Shown one piece after another: positions 45,635 to 53,961 of a stretch of 64,000 nucleotides of DNA (its first letter is position 1; each line of letters opens with the position of its first letter). The position numbers were made by a program, and so were the translations under genes. Below the pieces are notes generated by a model. The model was not told the DNA's origin. It worked only from the letters and a program-made list of their open reading frames with translations, and did no database searches. Where the stretch lies: contig NZ_JAQV02000023.1 of NCBI RefSeq assembly GCF_000732485.2, positions 122,512 through 186,511 of the forward strand, given 5' to 3'. The DNA comes from Bacillus sp. SJS (lineage in GTDB: Bacteria; Bacillota; Bacilli; Bacillales; Bacillaceae).

Positions 45635-45826
45635 GTAGTTGAACAAAGGTCTCTTCGTTTTCAGTTATTTGTAGTTGAAAACCCAGGCCAAGTAAGCATC
45701 AGAACAGACCTTCATTCAGAAAGGGTTTGTAGATGGGAAAGGCAGTGACAGGAAACACTCCAGAGACATGTTCCATGACCAAAAAGAAATACTATTTACT
45801 TGCTACTCACTCAAATAAAGACAATA

Positions 45827-45870
45827 AAAAGAATGCGCATCCGCCATTAATAAGCAGATGCGTATTTTCT
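45827..45870. terminator. Hairpin terminator left of the rpiR-type gene
   Basis: AAAGAATGCGCATC / GATGCGTATTTTCT with A/T runs on both sides. The open frame at 45733-45936 runs through it and is not accepted as a gene. Confidence 0.75.
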
Positions 45871-45898
45871 GTTGCGAACTTGAGTGATTGTTTCTCCA

Positions 45899-46618
45899 TT
45901 AACTTGAACGATCCCCACCAGCCAGCTTCGAAATGATTTCCTCAATAAAAATAAAAAACACGGTTCTTGTCTTTTCAAATGGAAGCAAGGTATCACTCTG
46001 ATTGAACTTAGACAAGTAAAAGGAGTAGTCTGCGGTGAATTCCCGTGTATTTACATATTCCTCAAGGATCAGCATGATACTTGATCCATTTTTTTTAACT
46101 TGTTGAAATAACGAATCAAAGGAAGAAAATTTTCCTGTTACGGAGAGGACGATGAGCAGCGTTTTTTCGTCGGCTAATCGTTCTGCAAAGTCTTCGCTTT
46201 GGGTGACGGTCACATTTTTATCGGATACAGTGGCTAGTTTGTATGCGAAGTATTCGGCGCTAATGAAAGAGGGGCCGAGTCCAAATAAGATGATTTTCTC
46301 GTATTTTTGGAAAATAGAGATGAAATCATCGATGATTCCGGAGTCGAAATTCTCCAAAAACCGCATGAGCCGTTCGATTTCGTTTGATTTATGAGGCTTA
46401 ACTAGGTTCATTTGCTGGCCGCTGAAGTATAATTTGTATTGTTTAAAATTATCAAAGCCCAGTTTCCGGACCAATTTGGACACTTTGGAAGGGGAGACTT
46501 CCCCAATTTCCGCGGCTTCGATGATTTTGATTTTATTGTTTTCAGAAACAGCGCTGGATAACGTTTCATGCAGCTTTTCTTCCAGCTTTGTTAAATTATC
46601 TGTTCCGACTTTGATCAT
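45899..46618 (-). CDS. RpiR-family transcriptional regulator
   Basis: 239 aa. N-terminal HTH_6 domain (about residues 10-75, EAAEIGEVSPSKVSKLVRKL) and C-terminal SIS sugar-phosphate-binding domain (about 100-230, ILFGLGPSFISAEYF). RpiR proteins sense phosphosugars and control the adjacent sugar catabolic genes. It lies next to a MFS/kinase/FAD oxidase/SDR operon, separated by a terminator, so it is probably the regulator of that operon, transcribed from its own promoter. Confidence 0.88.
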   Translation of the reverse strand: MIKVGTDNLTKLEEKLHETLSSAVSENNKIKIIEAAEIGEVSPSKVSKLVRKLGFDNFKQYKLYFSGQQMNLVKPHKSNEIERLMRFLENFDSGIIDDFISIFQKYEKIILFGLGPSFISAEYFAYKLATVSDKNVTVTQSEDFAERLADEKTLLIVLSVTGKFSSFDSLFQQVKKNGSSIMLILEEYVNTREFTADYSFYLSKFNQSDTLLPFEKTRTVFFIFIEEIISKLAGGDRSS

Positions 46619-46736
46619 TTCATAACACTCGCTTTCAATCTCGCTCTTTGAATATCATTAACGAGGTTCGGGTCAACCTGATTCTTTCATTATACAGGAT
46701 TTTTTGTGAAGGCTGACAGAGGGGAGGGGTTTAACT

Positions 46737-46777
46737 AAAAACAGGCTGCGAGTCGACTTGGCGAAATCACAGCCTGC
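46737..46777 (-). terminator. Terminator of the ygc-like operon
   Basis: On the minus strand CAGGCTGTG ... CGCAGCCTG followed by TTTTTAG. Confidence 0.75.
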
Positions 46778-46789
46778 GGGATTATTTTA

Positions 46790-48079
46790 TTACGATACAA
46801 GATCATCCTTCACGGGAACGGCCGTCCGTTTAGCAACGCCCATTTTAAACATGACGGTAATGAGAATTCCCAATACCCCAGCTATTGCACTGAAGATGAA
46901 GTAGGCATTGTATCCGCCAGCATTGCCAAATGACGAGATCATCATGCTCATGACGATGGGCAATAGAATATCTGGTAAATATCCGATGAATGAAATGAGA
47001 CCGATGGAAAGCCCCAGTTTTTCATCCTCGATGTTGCAGTCACCCAGAAGTGACCAGTAAAGACCGCGTATGGTGTAAACAGATAAGCCGCTTAGTATGA
47101 CCAATGCGTAAAAGAGAGAAGAAGGCAATGAAGCAGGCAAGATCGAAATCATCATCAAAAACACGGCTGCCAAAGCTAGCGCTATGATTAGAATATTGCT
47201 CTTCCCGAACTTATCCCCCAAAAATCCGCCTGTCACTCCGCCGATCGGTCTCATCCAAAGCATGATCACTGTAACCGTACCTGCTATTGAAGCACTGAGG
47301 CCAATATTTGTTTGCAGGAATCCTCCGAAATAGTAGATGGTCCATGTGACAATGTAGCTCATGAAAATGATTCCACCAAGAAGCCAGACAAATTTGTTGG
47401 AGAATACATCTTTCAAGGAACTCTTTTTGCCGGCTGGTTCTTTCTTGACGGTTGCTTCCATTCTCTCCGTCTTCCCGTCCACATTGACGAAAAGCATAAT
47501 CAGGACGGACACGACAATCAGGACCCCGGAGTACATATAGATGACATTCACAAGAGCCTCTTTTTTATCTTCAATGGCCGTACTTGCACCTAATGCTCTT
47601 GAAAAAACAAAGACGGCAATACTTGCTAAAAGGGCTTCAACTACCCCTCTGCCCCCATCAAGTATTCCAAAAAAGCGGCCTTCTTCCTCTTTCTTGGAAA
47701 TAAGTTTCACGATTTTTAAGTGGGCCGACCAAAACGTGAGCACGGAGAAGATCCCCCAGATGATAAAAATCAAAATCACGATGGGATAGCTCGGCACTTG
47801 AGCAAACCAGATCCCCGCTAATCCAACGCACAATAAAGAGATGGAAATCAGTTTCTTGGCAGAGAATCTATCCGAGATCCATCCGCTAGGGAAATACCCG
47901 ATAATGAAGGCAATCCCCAGTGCGGAGAAAATGGTATTTAATTGAGGCAGGGTCATACCATAAACCTCTAAGATGGTCTCCTGATAATTCGTTCGAAGAT
48001 AAATTAAAGGAAATATAGCACCTGCTGCTAAAACGATAAGGAAAAACTGCAAATACCTTTTAACATTTGCTGATTGCAT
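46790..48079 (-). CDS. MFS transporter (YqcE-like)
   Basis: 429 aa with about twelve membrane spans. SGWISDRFSAKKLISISLLC is the loop 2-3 MFS motif, GFLGDKFGKSNILII its second-half copy, and MWMRPIGGVTGG precedes it. The best match by layout and neighbours is E. coli YqcE, a predicted sugar permease of the ygc cluster. It follows the kinase gene by a few bases, with GAAGTGG nine bases before ATG 48079; an ATG three codons earlier lacks a site. Likely imports the carbohydrate handled by the operon. Confidence 0.85.
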   Translation of the reverse strand: MQSANVKRYLQFFLIVLAAGAIFPLIYLRTNYQETILEVYGMTLPQLNTIFSALGIAFIIGYFPSGWISDRFSAKKLISISLLCVGLAGIWFAQVPSYPIVILIFIIWGIFSVLTFWSAHLKIVKLISKKEEEGRFFGILDGGRGVVEALLASIAVFVFSRALGASTAIEDKKEALVNVIYMYSGVLIVVSVLIMLFVNVDGKTERMEATVKKEPAGKKSSLKDVFSNKFVWLLGGIIFMSYIVTWTIYYFGGFLQTNIGLSASIAGTVTVIMLWMRPIGGVTGGFLGDKFGKSNILIIALALAAVFLMMISILPASLPSSLFYALVILSGLSVYTIRGLYWSLLGDCNIEDEKLGLSIGLISFIGYLPDILLPIVMSMMISSFGNAGGYNAYFIFSAIAGVLGILITVMFKMGVAKRTAVPVKDDLVS

Positions 48080-48095
48080 GGGCACCATCCACTTC

Positions 48096-49529
48096 TTATT
48101 GGAAAATCGGATACGTTAGCTTTAAGATCGGATCCGTATGTTGTCGTACATGTTTCACAACCGTATCATTCAGCTCATTGTAAAACACATGGCTGCGTTC
48201 ATCCGGGAGGAAGGTTTTTTCGGTTTTGACCATTTTTTCAATCGCTTCGGAAAAATCCTCATAGATGGAAAGGTGGGTGGATACGCAAATGGCTGCACCA
48301 AGGCAGGCGCTGCTGCTTCCTGTTCGCCGGTGGACCGGCAACCCGAATAAATCAGAGATGATCTGCATCAAGACATTACTTTTTGAACCGCCGCCAATCA
48401 CGACGACTTCATCCATGTCCAGTTGAATTTCTTCAGCCATTTCATCGATGTTGTTTTTCATATTGAAGGCAATCGCTTCTAGGATTGACCGGTACATGTG
48501 ATACCGTGTATGTCTCTGATCAAAACCAATCATGATTCCTTTTCGGTAAGGGGTAACGGGAGACGCGAGCCAATCCAGCATGGTGATGAGGCCATCACTG
48601 CCGGCTGGAATCTCTTCCGCTTTTTGGTTCAGAAATTCCTCACCTGATAGACCGAGCTTTTCTGATTCCGTCACCAATTCTTGTCCGATGATTTTCTTAA
48701 ACCAGCTGACCGTCCACAATCCCCGCCGGATTCCATTCGATTCATACACGTATTTAAACGGGATGGACGCAAGAGTAGGGAAGAAATTGTTAGCGTTTTC
48801 AAAATCTTCATCTCGTAATACCATAGAGGAAATAAACGTCCCCAATGAAATCATGATGGAGTTCTTGTTGTCTATTCCTGAACCCAGTACTTCAACCGCT
48901 TTATCATTGGATGTTGCAACAACTGGAATCCCTTCGTTTAAACCGAAATCCCTTGCCAGTTCTTTGCGGATTGAACCTAATGAATCGCCAGGTTTTACTA
49001 GATTGAAGAGCATCTCTCTTGTGAGGCCATTGGCTTTTATGACTTCATCGTCGCTTGACCAGTCCAGTGTTTCTCGGTCCAGAGGCCAGTGCACTTCACA
49101 ATTGCCTGCTGTATCCGTAAATTCTCCGGTTAATCGAAAGCCTAAATAGCCGGAAGTAGTGGTGACATATTTCACCTGATCATCTTCATGCTTATATGGT
49201 TCTGATAATCTAGCATCCATCCAGCTAATCGCTGGATGGGCTAAATCACCATTTTCCTTCAATAATACGCGGCAGCACCGAATCGTGCACAATCCGATTC
49301 CTTCAATGGCTGTCCGGTCTCCTTTAAAGCTTTCTAAACAATTTTTCACTCCGTGATAAACACTGTCCCACAAGTCTTCATCCGGATGAATAACGACACC
49401 TGGTTCGGGGGTTAACGTTTCTTTTAACGCGCATGAGCCAAAAGCCACCTCATTGCCTTCTACATCAAAGATGGCGACTTTTGTACTCTGCGACCCGTTA
49501 TCGATCCCCATCATATATCTTTTTCCCAT
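48096..49529 (-). CDS. FGGY carbohydrate kinase (YgcE-like)
   Basis: 477 aa. FGGY kinase: MGIDNGSQSTKVAIFDVEG (phosphate-1 loop), WMDARLSEPY, and C-terminal VVVIGGGSKSNVLMQIISDL adenosine motif. It phosphorylates the substrate of the operon with ATP. It is close to xylulokinase and E. coli YgcE, for which the substrate is not settled to my knowledge. TAGGAG site. Placed between the oxidase and transporter genes. Confidence 0.88.
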   Translation of the reverse strand: MGKRYMMGIDNGSQSTKVAIFDVEGNEVAFGSCALKETLTPEPGVVIHPDEDLWDSVYHGVKNCLESFKGDRTAIEGIGLCTIRCCRVLLKENGDLAHPAISWMDARLSEPYKHEDDQVKYVTTTSGYLGFRLTGEFTDTAGNCEVHWPLDRETLDWSSDDEVIKANGLTREMLFNLVKPGDSLGSIRKELARDFGLNEGIPVVATSNDKAVEVLGSGIDNKNSIMISLGTFISSMVLRDEDFENANNFFPTLASIPFKYVYESNGIRRGLWTVSWFKKIIGQELVTESEKLGLSGEEFLNQKAEEIPAGSDGLITMLDWLASPVTPYRKGIMIGFDQRHTRYHMYRSILEAIAFNMKNNIDEMAEEIQLDMDEVVVIGGGSKSNVLMQIISDLFGLPVHRRTGSSSACLGAAICVSTHLSIYEDFSEAIEKMVKTEKTFLPDERSHVFYNELNDTVVKHVRQHTDPILKLTYPIFQ

Positions 49530-49542
49530 AATAAAACTCCTA

Positions 49543-51018
49543 TCAGCTTCTGATATATTTCTTCACTTCATTTGGTTGAGGGAAAATCGTACCGTGGTTC
49601 ATAATCCCTTTTGGATCAAACGCTTCTTTTAGCTTTTCGAGCATGTAATAAGCGGAACCGTGTTCCTCTTTCGTCCACTCTGAACGATATTTACCGATTC
49701 CGTGGTGATGGCACATAGAGCCGCCAAGCTTCAGTGTTTCTTCAATGATGATTTGGTGAATCGGGTGATGATAGATGCGCAGTTCGTCTTCAGGTGCACA
49801 GTTGATGGTGTAATTGTAAACGAAATACATGTTTGTCCCGTTCAGGTAGCTATGTGATGAATGACCGCCGAGCATGGTCAAATCTTCAACTCTGTCAAAT
49901 TCATTTTTAATTCGATCCATTACGCTGTTGTAGATTTTGACGATGCTTTCCCAATCAGCCGATACTTCCGTTGTAAATCCATCATGTGAATTGTGATCAA
50001 TCATGTCCTGGATTTCTTTTTGGATTCTGCTTTCATCCCAATTTAGATGATTGAACCATGTTTCAATGAGTGAAGGATCTACTTTTTCAATCACACCGTC
50101 CTTGAACGTTTCGACCGCTTCATTGATGGCTTCATTCGTCGCTTTGACGATCCCAGCAGGACCTTCCGTTGTGAAAATCAAGACGCATTTATCTTTATAA
50201 AAGTGTTCGAAATGCTGTCTTGCATCTTCTTCGGAATAGACACGGGCAACCGATGGTCTGAAACCATTGACCATCACTTCTCTTAAAATTTTGATTCCTG
50301 TTTCAACATCCTTAATCAGGTAGCCATGAAACTCATTATTCTCCGGCATATACTTAAAGATTTTGACGGTCACTTCCGTGATATAGCAAAGGGCCCCTTC
50401 ATTTCCAATCGCAATATGCCGGATGTCCGGTCCGCCTGATCTTCTTGGTACGTTTTTAATTTTAGAAACCTGGCCTTCCGGGAATACGCATTCCAATCCG
50501 ACCACCATATCTTCAATCGCTCCGTAAAGGGTAGAGAACTGACCAATACTTCTGGTCGCGACCAATCCGCCAAGTTGTGCAACGGGCTTGGATTGAGGGG
50601 AATGCCCTGTTGTATATCCTACCTTGCGCAGCTCATCTTCAAGTTTTTGCAGCTTCACACCTGTTTGAACAGTAGCCTGCATATTGTACGTATCAATTTT
50701 AATAATTTCGTTCATCTTGGATCCGTCTACTACGATGGACGTCTCTTTCCAGTTTTCCAATCCGCCTTCAGTACCTGTTTTTCCGCTTCTCGGAATCACA
50801 TTGATCTCTTTTTCATTACAGAACAGAAGAATGGATTGAACATCTTCCGTACTCCGGGGATAAACGATTGCGATGGGTGCGGGAACATTTAAGACATTTT
50901 TTGTTTTTGCATATTTTTTATAACGATCTGCCGAAGCATCATATAACGCCTCTTCATTCGTTACGACCTGTTCCTCTGATAGAAGTGCTGTTAATTCTTC
51001 AATAATTTGTGTGTGCAT
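49543..51018 (-). CDS. FAD-linked oxidase/dehydrogenase (YgcU-like, AGPS/GlcD family)
   Basis: 491 aa. Vanillyl-alcohol-oxidase type flavoprotein: YPRSTEDVQSILL, IPRSGKTGTEGGLENW, TGHSPQSKPVAQLGGLVATR (FAD-binding PCMH domain) and C-terminal SMCHHHGIGKYRSEW, the substrate-side His/Arg motif of alkyldihydroxyacetonephosphate synthase and D-lactate/glycolate dehydrogenases. Probably oxidises a polyol or hydroxyacid. An E. coli cognate is YgcU. Start at 51018 has AAAGGAG seven bases upstream; the ATG two codons earlier is too close. Confidence 0.85.
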   Translation of the reverse strand: MHTQIIEELTALLSEEQVVTNEEALYDASADRYKKYAKTKNVLNVPAPIAIVYPRSTEDVQSILLFCNEKEINVIPRSGKTGTEGGLENWKETSIVVDGSKMNEIIKIDTYNMQATVQTGVKLQKLEDELRKVGYTTGHSPQSKPVAQLGGLVATRSIGQFSTLYGAIEDMVVGLECVFPEGQVSKIKNVPRRSGGPDIRHIAIGNEGALCYITEVTVKIFKYMPENNEFHGYLIKDVETGIKILREVMVNGFRPSVARVYSEEDARQHFEHFYKDKCVLIFTTEGPAGIVKATNEAINEAVETFKDGVIEKVDPSLIETWFNHLNWDESRIQKEIQDMIDHNSHDGFTTEVSADWESIVKIYNSVMDRIKNEFDRVEDLTMLGGHSSHSYLNGTNMYFVYNYTINCAPEDELRIYHHPIHQIIIEETLKLGGSMCHHHGIGKYRSEWTKEEHGSAYYMLEKLKEAFDPKGIMNHGTIFPQPNEVKKYIRS

Positions 51019-51053
51019 GTTCATTCTCCTTTAATTCATATTTTTATAGGAAA

Positions 51054-51848
51054 CTATCGGACTAGGTATCCGCCGTCTACATTCACTAAGGAACCGTTTA
51101 CATAATTGGACGCGTTACTTGCTAAAAAGACAACGGTCCCCATTAAATCAACAATATCGCCCCATCTGTTAGCGGGGATATGATCCAACACTTTCTGATT
51201 GCTTGCCGGATTTGCTCTTGTATCCTTCGTCACATCGGTCGCAAAGTATCCTGGTGCAATTCCATTCACTTGTATATTAAATTGGGCCAGTTCATCACAA
51301 TAGGCTTTTGTGAATCCGGCTAACCCGTGTTTGGTGGATGCATACGCCGGTGACCATTGGCCTCCAAGGTAAGAAAACAGGGAGCACGTATTAATAATTT
51401 TTCCGCTATTTTGCTGAATCATATGCTTCGCCACTTCATGCGCTAACTCGAACGGCGCTGTCAGATTGACTGAAACCATTTTGTCCCATTGAAGCCTGGT
51501 GAACTTCGTAACATCCTTTTCATTAATGCCAATTCCAGCATTATTAATCAAAATATCAATCTTTCCAAAAATATGTAAACATTCATCTGCAATCTGCTTG
51601 CACACCCCGCTTTTTGTGATGTCTGCAATCATTAAATGATAACGAACGCCCTCAGCTTCTATTAATTCCTTTGTCTGGTTGTCGTCATCGGCCATGCTCA
51701 CGGCAAAGATATCCGCTCCGGCTTTAGCAAGTGCCAGTGCAAACCCTTGGCCTAATCCTGAATTTCCTCCAGTGATGATGGCTGCTTTTCCTTTAAGACT
51801 GAAAAAATTCATATTAAAATCGGTAATTTTATTTTTTTCAAGGATCAT
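51054..51848 (-). CDS. SDR oxidoreductase (YgcW-like)
   Basis: 264 aa classical short-chain dehydrogenase. TGGNSGLGQGFALALAKAGA as NAD(P) site, NNAGIGINE, SLFSYLGG with catalytic Ser, YASTKHG with Tyr/Lys, and a C-terminal NVDGGYLVR. Nearest by look are KduD-type gluconate dehydrogenases and E. coli YgcW. Probably oxidises or reduces a sugar-acid or polyol. First gene of the operon. ATG 51848 follows AAGGTGG; the GTG five codons earlier is in the ribosome site. Confidence 0.87.
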   Translation of the reverse strand: MILEKNKITDFNMNFFSLKGKAAIITGGNSGLGQGFALALAKAGADIFAVSMADDDNQTKELIEAEGVRYHLMIADITKSGVCKQIADECLHIFGKIDILINNAGIGINEKDVTKFTRLQWDKMVSVNLTAPFELAHEVAKHMIQQNSGKIINTCSLFSYLGGQWSPAYASTKHGLAGFTKAYCDELAQFNIQVNGIAPGYFATDVTKDTRANPASNQKVLDHIPANRWGDIVDLMGTVVFLASNASNYVNGSLVNVDGGYLVR

Positions 51849-51925
51849 ACTTAATCTTTCCACCTTTCTGATTATTTTGCTACGTTCAGTCTAAAACTAA
51901 AAAAACGAAAAATCAACTATTTTAT

Positions 51926-51979
51926 TGAAAATTTCTCATTTTTTAAATAAATAATGCGTTTGCAAGGAAAATTTTCCTT
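51926..51979. promoter_or_regulatory. Candidate operator region of the ygc-like operon
   Basis: TGAAAATTTCTCA at 51926-51938 is a near-perfect palindrome of the TGAAA-N3-TTTCA shape expected for some RpiR regulators, and AAGGAAAATTTTCCTT at 51964-51979 is a perfect 16 bp palindrome. Both precede the first gene of the operon. Binding by the RpiR protein is inference. Confidence 0.4.
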
Positions 51980-52131
51980 TTATTGTGGCCTGCGTGCTTC
52001 TCATAGCTTTGTTAATAGGAAGGTCTGGGGAAACCCGGATTGCGGGGGATAATGGGGGATAGAAAGCGGTTAAGTCTTTGCCCGTTATTCATGTTACGAT
52101 GAAAGAATCTCAATCCATAAAGGAGAATCCA

Positions 52132-52662
52132 ATGCTTATACAATGTACGAAAAAACTTTTCGATGACCTGAAAGTAATGCCTGTTGAACAGGTCGAAGGC
52201 GCAAATCCTCTGCTATCGTGGCATGCCAACATGCTGAAGATCGGCAGGCACAAGTTCCTGGTGCTTGCAAATGATAAAAACCGTTACGCCATTGTCCTTT
52301 ACGGATTAAAAGCAAGGGATAAAAACAGAATCAAACCGTTGATTGGAAACGCAATTCGCGAAGTGTTTCAAGCAGAATCAATTGATGAAGAGATTATCAA
52401 AGAATATTTGAGCACATTACCCCAGCTTACTTTTGCCAAAACAAAGGATCGAAAACTAGTGGCAAGGCTAAATAAAGCATGTGAAATGGTTTATTTCGGC
52501 GAAGACTACCTCGATATGGATGCCATTGTTCAAGTAGAAATGAGCAAGCGGATCAGTTCATTACTGGTTGGGGACGGGAAGGGTGGGTATTTTTATCCTA
52601 ATGAGGCGATGGTTCGGGATTTAGGGGAATTTTGGGGAGAGAATCCAAATGTGCCTGGTTAA
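52132..52662 (+). CDS. DUF6933 domain protein
   Basis: 176 aa soluble protein starting MLIQCTKKLFDDLKV, with LSWHANMLKIGRHKFLVLAN and NRYAIVLYGLKARD. These segments match a widespread uncharacterised family I know as DUF6933. Start at 52132 follows AAAGGAGA; 18 upstream codons have no site. No functional hint in the sequence or its neighbours. Confidence 0.7.
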   Translation: MLIQCTKKLFDDLKVMPVEQVEGANPLLSWHANMLKIGRHKFLVLANDKNRYAIVLYGLKARDKNRIKPLIGNAIREVFQAESIDEEIIKEYLSTLPQLTFAKTKDRKLVARLNKACEMVYFGEDYLDMDAIVQVEMSKRISSLLVGDGKGGYFYPNEAMVRDLGEFWGENPNVPG

Positions 52663-52896
52663 GCATGTTTAACTAAATTCAGAGAACAAAAAAAACGAGG
52701 CGGAGTTTGGAGCTCAAAATAACAGCAGTCTTGTTCTTCTTGGAATAGTTCTTCTGTTTTTAATCAATGTACAAATGTGGCAAAATTATCGGTGGTTCAT
52801 GATGGTTTTGTTCTGGGCTCAGTTCCAAATTTTAATCGTCCTATTAGCATTTATCATAAAAATAAAACCATCACCAAAACATTAAAGGGGGATATC

Positions 52897-53328
52897 ATGT
52901 CCTTTCTCAAACACTTATTCAACATAAAAAACAATACAAACCAAGAAACGATGGACAACCTGCGCAGCTTACATAAAGATTACTCCTTACAAGATAAGGT
53001 CTATGAAAAATTAATTCCTTATATGGAATCAAAGTTTGAAACCGTTAAAGAGGAGTACCGGTTTGGGAAGTGGCTAAGTGATTGGAATTATTATGCAGAC
53101 GGAAGACTGAAGTTTCTCTACGAAAAGTTAACAGTACAAGATTTTATCGATGCTCAAAACAGTGATGATGAGATTCTTGTTGAACTAAGAGAGGAAATTC
53201 AGTTCTTTGATTTTATTCAAAAGAAAGAAATTCCAAGTGAAGTTCACACTTGGGAAGAGGCTGCACAAAAGGGCTATCATCTTCTAGCTGAGGAGCTTCA
53301 GCAGTATATTTTGATTACCTTGAAATAG
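52897..53328 (+). CDS. Protein of unknown function
   Basis: 143 aa, soluble, acidic and helical, beginning MSFLKHLFNIKNN; KFETVKEEYRFGKWLSDWNY and VHTWEEAAQKGYHLLAEELQ are its most distinctive parts. GGGGGAT precedes the ATG 52897; the frame open from 52777 has no ribosome site. Unrecognised. It ends at a terminator and stands before the toxin region, so an immunity-like role is possible but unsupported. Confidence 0.6.
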   Translation: MSFLKHLFNIKNNTNQETMDNLRSLHKDYSLQDKVYEKLIPYMESKFETVKEEYRFGKWLSDWNYYADGRLKFLYEKLTVQDFIDAQNSDDEILVELREEIQFFDFIQKKEIPSEVHTWEEAAQKGYHLLAEELQQYILITLK

Positions 53329-53348
53329 AGAAAAAGTTTCTTATAAAG

Positions 53349-53385
53349 AAGCGTCGGGACGGTCTCGACGCTTATCGACGTTTTT
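53349..53385 (+). terminator. Terminator
   Basis: AAGCGTCG / CGACGCTT stem followed by a displaced T-run. Confidence 0.7.
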
Positions 53386-53650
53386 CTACTTATCCCTCCC
53401 CCCACCATCATTGAATCTCCTACCCTCTTATCATCCTAGCTAACTTAAGAAGACACGCTATCATCCCGCATCATAAGTGGGGTGAAAATCATACAGTTTA
53501 CAAGAATGAATCGAAGTGAATTGGTTATATAAGACTATTTTTTGTTGGATCCCTTACCAAATAAGGACTTTCTGCCAATTGGGTGAATTGGAAAATAATG
53601 ATAGAATTTATTGTAGATAAATCTGGAAAATTGAAAGCAGGTGCGGATTA
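53386..53650. other. Intergenic stretch upstream of the first toxin cassette
   Basis: No gene accepted. A 24-codon frame starting at 53598 (MIEFIVDKSGK...) has a weak site and overlaps the next start, so it is not called. A promoter for the cassette is expected here but I cannot define it. Confidence 0.4.
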
Positions 53651-53938
53651 TTGGAAACCCTTATTAAACTGAAGCATGCGGATGTCGTGGATCAGCTTAA
53701 TCAGATTAGCCATACGCTTGAGCAGCTCAATCTTCCGCTTCCCTCCGAAGAAATGCTCGGGGAAAACAAACTTCGGTTAACTGCGGAATGGATCAAGCGG
53801 GAAAATGAGATTCATAGCATGATTGAAGAATACAAGAGGGCGGTTCAAAAGAACATTGAGGATACGAGGGCGAACATCGATTACCTCCGGGAACAGGATG
53901 AGTCGATTACGCATTTGCCAATGGGCCCGCTAAAATAA
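53651..53938 (+). CDS. T7SS effector helper of the YwqI/DUF5344 type
   Basis: 95 aa all-helical protein: METLIKLKHADVVDQLNQI, then a long second helix around EWIKRENEIHSMIEEYK. Size, helical-hairpin shape and the spot directly before an LXG toxin match YwqI/DUF5344 proteins. Such partners are WXG100-like and thought to accompany LXG toxins through the T7SS. TTG start. The YwqH/DUF5082 partner usually upstream is absent here. Confidence 0.75.
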   Translation: METLIKLKHADVVDQLNQISHTLEQLNLPLPSEEMLGENKLRLTAEWIKRENEIHSMIEEYKRAVQKNIEDTRANIDYLREQDESITHLPMGPLK

Positions 53939-53961
53939 ATGAGGAAAGGTAAGCGTGATTC

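Noticed and set aside
45733-45936. 67-codon open frame
   Set aside because: It runs through the 45827-45870 terminator hairpin, has no good ribosome site, and overlaps the end of the regulator gene. It is explained by the intergenic sequence.
53598-53672. 24-codon frame MIEFIVDKSGK before the first toxin helper
   Set aside because: Weak ribosome site, overlaps the helper start, and nothing supports it.
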